Of a stretch of DNA of 64,000 nt, positions 22,141 to 33,123 are shown piece after piece (positions within the stretch are counted from its first letter, which is position 1; each line of letters begins with the position of its first letter). Origin of the DNA: Agelaius tricolor. Lineage: Eukaryota; Chordata; Aves; Passeriformes; Icteridae. The notes under the pieces are model-generated. The model did not search any database and was not told where the DNA came from. It worked only from the letters and a program-made list of their open reading frames with translations. The stretch covers positions 930,001-994,000 of the forward strand of contig JALJCS010000029.1 in assembly GCA_023055355.1 (NCBI GenBank). The letters are read 5' to 3'. The position numbers were made by a program, and so were the translations under genes.

Positions 22141-22768
22141 CTAGGAGCTCTCCCAACTGGCAGCTGAAATCTTTTCACACATCTCACAGCTCACCTGAGG
22201 ATAAGGATCAGGTGATTGTGTCTGGCCCTGACTTTTCCTCCTGTGAGGAAAAGCTGTGAGGGCCCTGCTTCCTCTTCCTCCCTCACTAAGAGATTGGTGC
22301 TGATTTGGTCTTGGATTTCTTCTGTACAGCAGCAACTGCTCCCAGCAGGGGCTTTTCCCCTGGCTCAGGAATGCCCATAGTGCCTGTTGCTGTGCTTTCA
22401 TCCTCCTCCCCCTGAGGGTGCTGTCCAGTGACCAGCAGTGTCCTGGAAACAGTAGCCAGGGCCCTGCAGATTCCATCACTTTGTACCTCTCTGGAGCTGC
22501 TGCAGCATTTTTCCTTCACATATTTTATCACTTTAAAAGGGTCCTGTAGCTGTTCAGGGGTGAACTTCTAAACCATTGAAGGAGAGGAGTCCTCCAGATA
22601 CTGGGCCATTTGTTCCCACATTCCATGCCACTCATGACTATCCACTCTCGGGACAGATCTCTGAATGACCCTCCTAGAAACCTCTGTTATGACTCTAAAC
22701 ATGGTGTGGACCACACTGGGGAGAGCTGGCAGACTCAGAAACAAGAACAGGCTTTCCTTAACACCCAA
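22141..22768 (-). pseudogene. Possible degenerate retroviral gag fragment
   Basis: Two minus-strand open pieces (22768-22568 and 22531-22141) follow each other in different frames. The first carries an EWHGMWEQMAQYLED-like segment. The second has QLQDPFKVIKYVKEKC-like text and a polar tail. This resembles the gag of avian ERVs, but no zinc knuckle or major homology region was seen. The call rests on general resemblance and could be wrong. Confidence 0.35.
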
Positions 22769-22774
22769 AGGGAA

Positions 22775-23555
22775 TTAAAACTTCTCAAAAGCCATTGAAA
22801 CAGGCCTGAAGGAGGAAAAGTGGGTGAAAGGCAGGGGAAAATCATCCTCTCCCATTCCCCCCACAAGCTGGGCATGATTATTAATGGAGTCCCAGAGGTA
22901 GCACCCAAGGCAAGGACAAGAAAGCAGCGTTAAATACACATCCCAAATGACCCTCACTGCCCTTGATGTTCTCGCATCATAAACTGATATCCCACAGTAC
23001 ATCAACAAAGCAATCCTGATCCCTCTCCTTGCTCTGAAAAAGATGCCTGAGAGAAGCACAGACAGGAATATGTACACAGTGAGCTCCCACACCCACATGA
23101 GCAGACCAAACAACATTGTGCCCAGTGGCTCTGTCCCTAATACAGCAAATGCTCATATCAAATTCATTCCCAACCTGCTCAGGGCAGACCTGTTGTTATC
23201 CAACTTGTTGTGTCCCACAATGGCCACTGGAAAGTGCTGCCCTATGTCCACACAACCCCTTTCCGACCACATCCTGCTCTAACTTCCCATTTGCTCTTCT
23301 TCTCTCAGTGTTCACATGTTGATTGTGACACCATTTCTGCTAAAGGAGCCTGGTTGGGAAGCAATTGGCCGCATAACCTGGGGACAAGATATTAATCACA
23401 GAACCGCTCAGCCCAGCAGAGTCAAGCCAAAGACAGAGGAAAGGGGAGAGTCAGGCCCAGGGGACAAGGCTGCAATGGTGATGGCTGTGAGGTTACTGCC
23501 ACTGCAGCAGCCTGGCTGGCCCTCAGCAGACATTCTGGCCAGGAAGGTATTGTAA
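22775..23555. other. Unassigned sequence between the gag-like fragment and a solo LTR
   Basis: A minus-strand frame (23116-22775) is hydrophobic at its start and could encode a membrane segment, but no family was recognised. It may belong to the same ERV relic. Confidence 0.25.
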
Positions 23556-23560
23556 GGTCA

Positions 23561-23899
23561 TGTTGGAATGCTGGGGGACACAAGACAGACTATGGACTTT
23601 GGAACTGGTTAACATAAGAGATTTGATAACAGGATGCCTTGCCAAAATCAAAAAGAACTTTGAAAATTAGACCTAGATTGCAAGATTAAATCAGACAGGT
23701 TTACCAGAAAAAGAAAATCCCATTAAACTCTGCAGACGAGAGATGTTGTTATTTGCATAAGTTTGTGTATGTGATTTTAACCTAATCATTGTAGTACACA
23801 TTACTAGTCTCCCTGAAATAGTATATAAGTGTTTGTATCCCACAATAAAATCGGATTCTGAGACCGAGTCAGTCTCCCCATCTCTCTCCATCGCCGACA
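23561..23899 (+). mobile_element. Solo LTR with perfect target-site duplication
   Basis: It starts TGTTGGAATG and ends CGCCGACA. It is flanked on both sides by the 6-bp duplication aggtca (23555-23560 and 23900-23905). Inside are TATATAAG at about 23822 and AATAAA at 23844-23849, both in plus orientation. A 6-bp duplication is typical of alpha- and betaretrovirus-like elements. The element is 339 bp. Confidence 0.9.
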
Positions 23900-24215
23900 A
23901 GGTCACCCAGCACATCAGAGAATCCACACAACAGGAATTCTATCCTTAGGGAGATGAAGGAGTGAGGCAGGAGGGAGAGGCCCCTCCTGGGCTCTAATTC
24001 TGGGGGCACCTCTCTTACACAACCCAACCAGTGCTGGCACACAGGGAGCCCTGCCAGGCTCATGGGGACCCTGCTCTGCACCAGCCTTGTCACTGGGGGA
24101 AAATCCTTTCTTATCTCCAGGCTGAACACCTCCTGTTTCACCCAACACCCCTTGTATTTCATCTTTCTCACATGCTCCAGCAAAGCTTTCACTTCCTAAA
24201 TACAACAAAGTCACT

Positions 24216-24880
24216 GTTATGAGTAAAAAAAGTTACCCATTTTTTTAAAAGGTTGCAGAGTGAACAGGTTGGACCAGTTGCTGCCAGGGTGGAGTTCCAT
24301 TTGTTATTGTAATCACCAGTCATTTTCTTTAACTACCTGTTGTTGATAGTTAAGAATTCCGCCTTTTGTAAGAGTGACACCCTGCTGCTTCCTAGAAGAT
24401 GACACCAAGAATGTGGAGGGGAAGGGACATCGAGTCAACATGCAAATCACATCAGATACAGCATGCAGCAGGAGAGACCACTCACCAAACCGAGCCAAAA
24501 ACCCCTAAAACAACGAGCCAGCACAAAATTGACGAATCAAAGTGATGTCTGGACATGAGGAATCAAGTCCAGAGCCTGCAGAGATGCTGAGACCCTTTTT
24601 TGCCCCTCGCCCTGGCCAAGGAAGGACCTCGGCTAGAGGCAGGACCCTGGGAGTCAAACCAAAAAGAGGAGCAAGGGATTTTTCCCAATACTCTCGTGAG
24701 GACGGAATTCCCAGCTCTGCCCACAAACCAGTGGACAAAGCTGCACTCTTTCTCCTCCTCTGAATCACAACTGGGAGCAGCAGTGGTGTGAGCGCTGACC
24801 CATCAGTTCTCCTGCCAGAACTGATCACTTTTAATAAAGGCATTAAAGAGGAGGAAAGTCTCCAGCCTGTGTTTATTTCA
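24216..24880 (+). mobile_element. LTR-like region
   Basis: It starts tgttatgagtaaaa after gtcac. AATAAA lies near 24833 and a terminal-like region ends around cagtcgcca. No matching target duplication was found. It may be more than one element. Confidence 0.35.
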
Positions 24881-25509
24881 GTCGCCATATCTCAATTTCC
24901 CCTTTGCAAAGTGTCCTTGCTGTCACTTCCTGGCAGTGGCTTCATGGTCCCTGTCAGAGCCAGCTCTGTCCTTGCATTGCCCCAGCTCTGCTGCCCCAGA
25001 GCTGCTGGATCAGGAAGTGCAGAGCCATGGGGGGGAGGGAAATGCACAGGGACTCCTCCTGGGAGGGACTGCGGGCGGTTTCCAGACCAACCCAGGGACA
25101 CAGGGATGCGCTGTTTTGAGCTCTACCATGGCAGAATGAAATGTAGAGCTGCAGAGACACCCTGCAGGATCCCTGCAGGAGCTGATCTCACACAGTGGCT
25201 CCCAGGCCTTTGCTGCTCGCTGGTTGCACTGGGTGATGTTCCCTGGTGGTTATTACCCAGCCCCACACACACCAGTGCTGTGCGCACACACACCAGTCTC
25301 ACCAGTGCCTGGGCCCCCAAAGGACACAAGACCTGATGATTTGTGGTCCTCACTCCAGTATCTGGCACTCAGACATCCCTCTGTACCCAGTGCAGACAGA
25401 GCTGCCTTGTCTCAGAAAGTTCTTGGCAATGGAGGGTTCAGGAAAATGCCACAGGCTGTGGGGATCAACTGTCGGGCACTGCCAAAGCAGTGTCCTCACC
25501 AGCAAACAC

Positions 25510-26020
25510 TGTTAGGAAAATTTATCCACAAACATCAGAGGTTTATGTCCAAAAAGGAGACAGAAGAGTCCTTTTACTTTATTCCAATAAAGGGAAAGGC
25601 CATGGGGCATTCCCCTAGGGTCTGTCCAATTTTTGGAGGATGCAGCCTCCTTTTTATCCTAATTTCACAGCCGCATTTCCCATCTCTCTTTCCCCATTGT
25701 CTGAGGTACTTGAGAGATACAGACTTCCCGATATACCTGATACCAAAGATTTCCCTGTAATGTATAACCCTCCCTTTTAATTTTCAATTCTTATGGAATT
25801 TAGGGGTTTTCCCCATTGTTTCTTTCATCTTTCAATGTCCAATTTAATTTATCAGCAAACCTATAGTGTATTTGTAAAAGCAAATATCTTTGTCCATTCA
25901 TCAATCAGTGGAATCCTTCCCATTGTTTCTTTTATCTCTCAGAGCTAATTGTATCTACAACAGACTCACAGCTTATTTGTAAAGAGAAATCTGTCATTCC
26001 TCTCAGTGTAAACCCTGGTC
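25510..26020 (-). mobile_element. LTR-like element
   Basis: It starts tgttaggaaaatttatcc. A minus-strand AATAAA lies in ctttatt (about 25578), and an AT-rich promoter-like part follows. A possible 5-bp duplication (aacac/aacat) with one mismatch is weak support for the right end. Confidence 0.45.
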
Positions 26021-26689
26021 AAACATTATCTCCTCTCATCCTTATTTCTCTCTGTTTTCTCATGCCTTTTCCTCAGCAAATGGCCTTGATCCTCCATCCT
26101 TTCACTTCCTGGACTCCTTTCTTAGACATCCTATTGGAAATCTTGCCATTCCCCAAATGTCCTTTGTGGATTTCCATCATGAGTCTCAGACCTTGATGTA
26201 GAACTCCCCATGCTCAGCTGGCAAGGTCATGCTGGAAAGCTCTGTCATTGAGCCCCTTAGTGAGTCTTAAATGCAGAAGTGTAAGAACTTTCCTGGAATC
26301 AATTTTTTAATTTTGGTTTTTTAAATTGGAATGGCCCTAAAATATCATCTACTTCTCCCTCTTGCTGGGGGAAGGCACAACTACCACTGGAACAGATGGT
26401 CAAAGCTCCTGATGTAGAACACTTTTTAGCTCCTGATATTGAACACTTTTTTACATCTACTTCTAAAGACAACCTGTTTCTCTGTCTTGTCACCTTCATC
26501 ATAAAATATTTCTTACGTATTATCCAATCTAAATTTACCCTTGATCAATTTAAAGACATTGCCCCTTCCTTTGCCACTAAAGGCCTGAAAAATAATCACA
26601 AGCTTTTTTTTAAATATATATGTATGACCACAATATTTTAATCTGAAAAGACCTTGAAAGGACACAAAAATCTCTCAAGATGGGATTTG

Positions 26690-27560
26690 GAGGCCTCAAG
26701 CACATGACCCATAGAGACTGAGGGCCCTGGGCTCAGTGGAGTGAAGACTGAGGACAGAATAGGAGTAGCCTGAGGAGGCTTGAAGGGTGGTTTCAGAGAT
26801 GATGGAGCTCATCTTTATTGTATAAAACAGCCAGAGAAAGAAATGCCACCAAAGGCCATGGGGGAGGTCCAGACTAGACACAAGGAGAAGGGAATTTCTC
26901 TCCCAGGGCAGTGATGTGGAGCAACACATTCCTCAGAAGGGGCCTGGAGCAGCCCAAAGCTTTGTTTGCCCAGGCAGAGCCAGACAGGATGCAGAGCTGT
27001 CAGCAAAGGAAGGGGTCAGCAAGGTGGGGCAGCCAGGGGATGACAACAGTCTGCAGGGACAGAGGCGCAGGGCAAGGGACACCGTAGGACAGCCTGGGCT
27101 GCACAGGGCACAGGGATGGGCAGCAGCTGCAAGGCCCTGACAGAGCCAACTTGGGCAGCACTTTGGCCATGGCTGCTGGCCCTGGGCCTGAGCCAGGAGC
27201 AGGAGACAAGTGACCCTTGCAGCCCTGGGGCCTCATTGGCTCCTTGTCCGTGTTCAGCAGCCTGGCAGGGGCCACCCCATGGTCCTGCCCTTGGCATTGC
27301 ACATCCCCACATCCCAGTGTCCCGGTTAGAGCCCCAAGCAAGAAGAGAGGGACAGGATCTGCCTTCCCATGGCCTGGGGCTGAAGCCTTGGCCCATTAGA
27401 TTAATGAAACACATCCAGGTTTGCTCAGCATCAGAGATATCTTTCCCTTGTTTGTCCCCACCTGTCATCACTGCCTCTAGTGTTCTGCTCTAACTGGAAT
27501 GTGGGGACACTTTCTCATGAGTTGTGTCCCTCAGTGGGACCCATTAAAACTTTGAGAAAC
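26690..27560 (+). repeat. Left copy of an inverted duplicated segment (outer part)
   Basis: About 870 bp reappear at 51400-52265 in reverse orientation. The two are nearly identical over long stretches (for example the block around aggtggggacaaacaaggg). It forms the outer end of a receptor-bearing inverted duplication. Open frames inside it are shared by both copies but match no known domain. Confidence 0.85.
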
Positions 27561-27639
27561 TTTGGAGTTTGAATCTGACTTTGAATTCTTGAGAGATTTC
27601 TTCAACTCCCTGTCAGGGACTGATGTTCAGGGCCTCAGC

Positions 27640-27720
27640 ACAAACCCTAGGAGGGTGATTAAAGTCCTTGTGCTGTGTCTGTGCTGCTGAGCTGGGCTGG
27701 GCTCCTGGCCCAGAGGCAGC
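27640..27720 (+). repeat. Inner part of the inverted duplication, left
   Basis: The block around gtgctgtgtctgtgctgctgagctgg is found inverted at about 51260-51330. This shows that the duplication continues beyond the outer block. Confidence 0.7.
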
Positions 27721-28531
27721 TCCTGGCAGGGCTGGGGCACTGCCTGCAGCCAGCCCAGGCACAGCACAGAGGCACAGAGAGCTTCAATCAGACAGAGCTA
27801 GGAAGATGCTGAGAAGTGACTGGGGGAGAATCACTGCCAGCCCTTGACACAGGAACCTCTGGCTGCAGGACAATGCAGCTGCAGCTCCTGCAGTGATCTC
27901 CAGAAGCTGGAACATCCCACTGACTACATATTCTGTAAGTACAAATCAGAATATCTCGGGTGCAGAGGAGGACAAGTTGAGAGCTTCAGCTCACTTCCAG
28001 AATATTTCCCAGATAAAGATTTTTATAAAGACAAGGAAATTTCCTGAGATTGTTTCCAACTTCCTTCTCTTGTGCAATGGAAAGGATAAATTATTATAAA
28101 ATTATTAATTTTGACAAGTATCTGAGAGACCTGAATTGTAGTTTTGAGTGCTCTGTAAATCTACAGGAGTTTCTTAAAGTGCTTTCAGATGTTCCACTGT
28201 CCATGGGCAGCATCAGCATCTCCTTTGCTGGACCCGTCAACCTTAGTCTGAGCTGTCCTTTTTCCAAACTGCAAACAGAACCTGCCCCAGCCAGTGCCCT
28301 GCAAACAGGCAGGGTTCTGTAGGGCCAAGGAGAGTGCACAGAGATTTGGGGTCTGTGAGTGCTGGCCAGGAGAGATCAGGCACAGGGAAACACCTGCAGG
28401 AGGAAAATCTCCAGGAAGCAGAGAGAAGATCAGGGAAGGAGAGAAAACAAACTCCAGCAATGCTGTGGCAGGGAGACTTTAGAGATCCACACAGGAGCAC
28501 CTCCAGGGCAGCCCCTCCCTCTGAACAAGTC

Positions 28532-28537
28532 CCCTCC
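28532..28537. repeat. Target-site duplication, left (ccctcc)
   Basis: Six bases abut the LTR terminus TG and match 36130-36135 exactly. Confidence 0.85.
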
Positions 28538-28949
28538 TGTCGTGAACGGTGGGAGAAATGCGACACACCTTATGCATGAATAGCAAATCCCAAAGTTTAT
28601 TGAAGCCCCACACATATTTATATTGGTGTTAATGAAGCTTATACATATTGCAAAAGCTGAGCTCATTATTGGTTAAAGCACACTTAGATCAACCACACCT
28701 ACTTCTATCTTCTAACAATTATTTTGCTTCTATGTTTACATTCTTCTAACTTCTCTACCTGCGATATCTACATTTTCTGGCAAGCGATTTTCTCCCCCGT
28801 CTTCCCGTTTCAGAGAAGGTCACTGTGACCTTTGTCAGTGATTGGACACTGGTTGCTCGGTTCCCAGCTTGTTTCCCCTATCCTTATCCATCGGTATCAC
28901 ATCGAAATGTCCTTTCTCAGCTAACCAATTATCCAAAAAGCTCTCTACA
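28538..28949 (-). repeat. 3' LTR of the provirus
   Basis: 412 bp with TG...CA ends. It differs from the 5' LTR at two positions seen by eye, both at CpG sites. On the minus strand TATAAATA is at 28622-28615 and AATAAA at 28601-28596. The poly(A) signal therefore lies upstream of the probable cap site, in U3. The last ~37 codons of env read into this LTR. Confidence 0.95.
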
Positions 28950-29918
28950 TTTCCCCCGTTTTTCTGTTGAACAAGCATGGTTTGATTAAATGCAGTAGTT
29001 ATCATCTTTCGCACCATATTCTGTAAGCATATACAAAAACAAGGCAAAACTAATACTAACAACAAAGCTACAATAGCCACTACAATGCTAACCTTAACAA
29101 TAGAACGTAACCATGATCCTAAGTTTAAAGACTTGAGCCATCCATCAATACCAAGGCCTGATTCTACCTGTAAGTTCCCAGTTAACCTCCGTAACTCAGA
29201 GAGCTGTGAGTGTACAGATTGTGCATGATCAGAGAGATTCATGCAACACATGCCCTCAAATTCATCACAGCCATGGCCTTGTGCAAGTAAGAGAAAATCA
29301 ATTGCAGCTCTATTTTGAAGCGTCGCATGGCGAATAGAATCTACATCAAGCAAAAGACTGGAAATATCCGGCTGGCAATTGAATAGGGTCATTTGATGAG
29401 ACTGACACTCTCTTTGTTGTATAATTGCACCAGGCCGATGCATTTCGGTAGACAGTCATGCTGGAAGTTGCAACATTAGAATGGTTCTTGACTGACAGCA
29501 GGCTTCTATGGTTAAAATGAATGCATGCATCTGCCATCACTGACCCTAACAACTCTAACTCTTGGGGCTCCTGTGGTGCTATAGGAAAGCGGGAAATCCA
29601 CTGATCCCAATTGTCCACACTCATCCTAGCATTGCTGACCTTACAAGTTGGCACATGTAAAGGGCACGGCCAGGGATCTGCTGGTAATCCAACCAAACAA
29701 GTTGTGAAAGGATTGCCAGGAGAAGACAGTGACAGGCAAATAGTCTCTTGTTTGGTTAAGTTTGCCAGGGTGACCCATATGTTAGTTTTGGGCTGAGGTG
29801 GGGCCCATGCCTGATGGTCTACACTGTCCCCAAAAGAAGCAAAAATTAATAAAGCAACAACATAAAGTTTCCATCCCATCTTGATTTTCCCAGGCACCCT
29901 TTTGGGCCACTCGGCCAT
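28835..29918 (-). pseudogene. env: ERV env (surface and transmembrane parts, deleted)
   Basis: The likely ATG is at 29918-29916, with a signal peptide starting near 29879 (GWKLYVVALLIFASF). The surface part resembles alpharetroviral SU (WVTLANLT, then TTCLVGLP) but stops at 29346 after about 190 codons, much shorter than the usual 340. The transmembrane part is in another frame (29443-28835). It has the immunosuppressive-like LQNRAAIDFLL, the CX6CC cysteine set and a hydrophobic anchor. The carboxyl part of SU, the furin site and the fusion peptide are missing. The tail runs into the LTR. The protein cannot be made as a functional fusogen from this copy. Confidence 0.85.
28950..28966 (-). other. 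Polypurine tract
   Basis: Immediately upstream of the 3' LTR the minus strand reads AAAACGGGGGAAA, the expected site of plus-strand DNA priming. Confidence 0.85.
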
Positions 29919-29936
29919 CACATCTGTCACAAGCGC

Positions 29937-30512
29937 TTAAGAACATCTCTTTCTCCTCAGCTTCAGCTTCTTTAAGTTCTCCAGACAATCCTCCCACACT
30001 TGGTTGGGATCCTGACCTCCCAAAATAGGACCTATCACGTTCGCCTGTGCCAGAGGAATATTTCTACCACACTTAGTCTGCAAAATACAGGACCGAGATA
30101 TCCCCAGAACACGTCTGACTAAATGCTGTATTTCCCACCTAAACCATGCAAGGATTTTCTGTTCTGGGGACTCATACAATTGTAACCCTTGGCAGCCAGG
30201 TAGTCCTGTGAACGATGTAAGATCTCTCTGCCAAGAGTTAAACCGCCAATAGAAACCACACCTTTCACACCACAACTCAGGTAATCGAGTTTGGTGTACC
30301 CACTTAGTCTCCTGACAACCTCCAGAAAAAAGCAGTACCCATGCAGTACAACATCTATCTTGACACTTAATACAAGCTAAATTCCAAGGCCCTTCTGATT
30401 CAAACTCAGAAAGCATCGAATACAAGCTTAATATGTTATCAAGAGATTTGCACCGATCAACTGCTCGATCGATGGCGGCATCACACTGTCCTTTCAGTTT
30501 GAGAAGTATCGG
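29937..30512 (-). CDS. Cysteine-rich open frame between pol and env
   Basis: A frame is open from just after a TGA at 30515-30513 to a TAA at 29939-29937. The first ATG is near 30416, giving about 160 codons. It overlaps the end of integrase in another frame. It has two CxxC pairs about 40 residues apart (CIKC with a further CC, and CERC), many Trp and Arg, and a basic end KKLKLRRKR close to the stop. Env begins in the same frame 19 bases later. Standard alpha- and betaretroviruses have no gene here. It could be a zinc-binding accessory protein, a long env leader cut off by a stop (compare the Rem leader of MMTV), or chance. Function is unknown. Confidence 0.45.
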   Translation of the reverse strand, partial: PILLKLKGQCDAAIDRAVDRCKSLDNILSLYSMLSEFESEGPWNLACIKCQDRCCTAWVLLFSGGCQETKWVHQTRLPELWCERCGFYWRFNSWQRDLTSFTGLPGCQGLQLYESPEQKILAWFRWEIQHLVRRVLGISRSCILQTKCGRNIPLAQANVIGPILGGQDPNQVWEDCLENLKKLKLRRKRCS

Positions 30513-33123
30513 TCAAAGGATGATCAACAGCTTCGTCTCCACCCGCTGACAATCCCCTTCGCTCAGCCAGTCGAGGTGTTCCATCAAACACGGCTGCTCG
30601 GGTCCATTTAGCAGGTACCCACAAAGGTCCTGTAGGAGTAGAAACACAAAGATATCCGCGGCCCCAGTATAACACCTTAGCAGGACCTTGCCATTGTCCT
30701 GTTTTGGGATCCCTGTATCTCACCCATACATCTTTCTTTACACCATCTGTTTCATGTACATAGTGGCGAATCACAGCAGGAACCTTATTTTCCCCAAAAA
30801 CACACAGGTGTTTCAAGACAAACAAGCACTTTAACAATCTCTCTTGTGGCTCTCTGGTATCCATATATTTACTCAGATATCATTTCAAGGTACCATTTGC
30901 TCTCTCAACAATCGCTTGTCCTGTAGGAGAATTGGGGATGCCTGTTATGTGCTCTATCCCCCACATTTGCAGAAACTGCTTTATTCTTTTGCTACAGTAA
31001 GCAGGCCTGTTATCTGTCTTGATGCGCTGTGGCACTCCCATTACTGCAAAACAACTGCTGAGATGTCTCTCTACCTGCCCTGCTTTTTCACCAGTCTGTG
31101 CTGTGGCCCATATAAAATGACTGTAAGTGTCTATGGTAACATGTACATACTTCAACCTCCCAAACTCTGCCACATGTGTGACATCCATCTGCCAGGTCTC
31201 ATTTGTGCTCAGCCCTCTCGGGTTAACTCCCAGTCCTAAACCACAGCCTCCATTATGATGACTACATATAGGACAGGCTTTGACTATTGCCTGAGCCTCC
31301 TCCATAGATATCTGAAATTCTCTATGGAGGCCCTTTGCATTCTGGTGGAACATGGAGTGTGCCTCTCTGGCTATGGTTTGTTTGGGAATCGGAGTTGCTT
31401 GTGTGATTGAGACTAATTTATCTGCTCGCATGTTACCTTCTCCCAGACCAATATCCCATTTGTGACTTCTGATATGGATAGCACAAAAGGAATGCTTTCT
31501 TAGCTTAATTGCTCTCTGCAGTTGCATAAACAGCTCATGTAACCTCCTGTTCTGAACCTCTTTTATAGAGGCATCCTCTATCCGCTCACACACGCCTGCA
31601 ACATACAAAGAATCTGTTACAATGTTAAGAGGTCCAGAGAAATGCATCATGGCCCATACAACAGCCAATAGCTCCATCATTTGTAAAGTGTCCACCTCAG
31701 TAGCTCGGAGTATGGGATGATGCCATTGTCCCTTTTCTCGCCAGGTCACTGCAGCAGTTTTGGATTTTCTTCCTGCATCTGTGTAGACAGTTATAGCATC
31801 CGATAAGGGCTTTACTGATCTTTTTGGGCATTGAATCCAACCCCACTGTCCTACCCAATTCAATGGTCCATTGGGAGTATCATCAGTGGCGGTCACGCTA
31901 CCGGCTCCCAACAGGGCCTCTTGTAACTCCATACTGTTTGCCAGATACCATGTATCCTTTTTCATTGGTATCTGTATCTGATCAGGTTCCTTTCCCATAA
32001 TCTGTATTGTCCGTTCCCGACCCTTTTTGAGCAGATCAGCTAAACTTTCAATTTTCTGAAGAAGGGTTTTATGTTGTTGAAGTGGAGGAGATATCCATTC
32101 CAAGGCCCATGTCTCCCCCGTTTTTCTGTTATGCTGAGTAAGTGCACCCAGCAAAAATTTTGGTCCACACCAAACCATCAGCTGTATAGGAAGATCGAGA
32201 TCACGTCTCCGAACACTGCCTTGTGTGACACAGTCCAATATCTGCTGCAGTGTCTTAACCTGTTCAGGGGTTATACGAACAGGCTGTGCCGGATCAGTCC
32301 CCTTCAGTAAAGGTCGAAGCTCATCTAAGAGTTCATTAGGGATACCAATAATGGGGCGTAGCCACTGGAGGTCCCCCAGTAATTTCTGAACATCATGCAA
32401 TGTACGTAATTTAATGTTTAATTGCAATTTCTGAGGGGTAACAATTTGATCAGTAAGTGTCCACCCCAAATATTTCCACGGTGCAGATAACTGAATTTTC
32501 TCAGAAGCTACAGTCAGTCCATGGAGCTTCAAAGCATCGTGTATTGCCTGAATTTGTTGACGTGCAAAAGGTTCTGGTTGTGCAAATAAAATGTCATCCA
32601 TATAATGGTAAATGATTGTGCCAGGCCAGGCATGTCGTAAGGGTTGTAAAGCTGCATCGACATGCGCTGTTGCGCATGCCCTGGGGAAGAGATACCCATT
32701 CAAACCTCTTGTCCGGCTCTCCCCTGTTTAAAGCCGGCAGAGTGAATGCAAACCTCCGAGTGTCTCGAGGATGCAGAGCAATAGTAAAGAAGCAGTCCTT
32801 CAGATCAATAATCAAAAGTGGCCAGTCCCTTGGTAGCATAGCCGGGTTAGGTAAACCAGGTTGTAAGGCTCCCATTGGCTCCATCTGTTCATTCACAGCT
32901 CGCAAATCATGTATTAAGCGATACTTTCCCGATTTCTTTTTAATCACAAAGATGGGCGTGTTCCATGGACTTGTTGACAGCTGTAAATGTCCTTGTTTAT
33001 ATTGTTCGTATACCAGCATGTGAACCTGTTCGAGACTTTCCCTTTTTAAAGGCCACTGCTTAACCCATACCGGAACGTCCGTGGTCCAGGTTAATGGGAT
33101 TGGGAAAGTCCATGCAATGGCCT
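30481..33123 (-). pseudogene. pol: ERV pol: reverse transcriptase, RNase H, integrase (broken)
   Basis: Pol opens in the -1 frame relative to protease near 33123. Reverse transcriptase carries LPQGM and YMDD (32604-32593). A frameshift near 32690 lies between them. RNase H acidic residues are visible in YTDAG, MMELL, VTDSL and RADK. Integrase has an HHCC zinc motif (31360-31260), catalytic DD-E in MDVTH, KTDN and VERAN, and a C-terminal DNA-binding domain with VWVRYRDP and W-rich text. A TGA at 30882-30880 interrupts integrase after the catalytic core. The glycine usual after TDN is arginine. Pol would copy and integrate the genome; this copy is inactive as written. Confidence 0.9.

Noticed and set aside
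27000..27493. Overlapping open frames shared by both inverted arms
   Set aside because: They are shared because the DNA is duplicated; no known domain and several frames are open on both strands.
28835..28949. LTR-encoded C-terminal tail as a separate gene (also at 36015-36129)
   Set aside because: It is the end of env read into the LTR; the copy in the 5' LTR is not attached to env.
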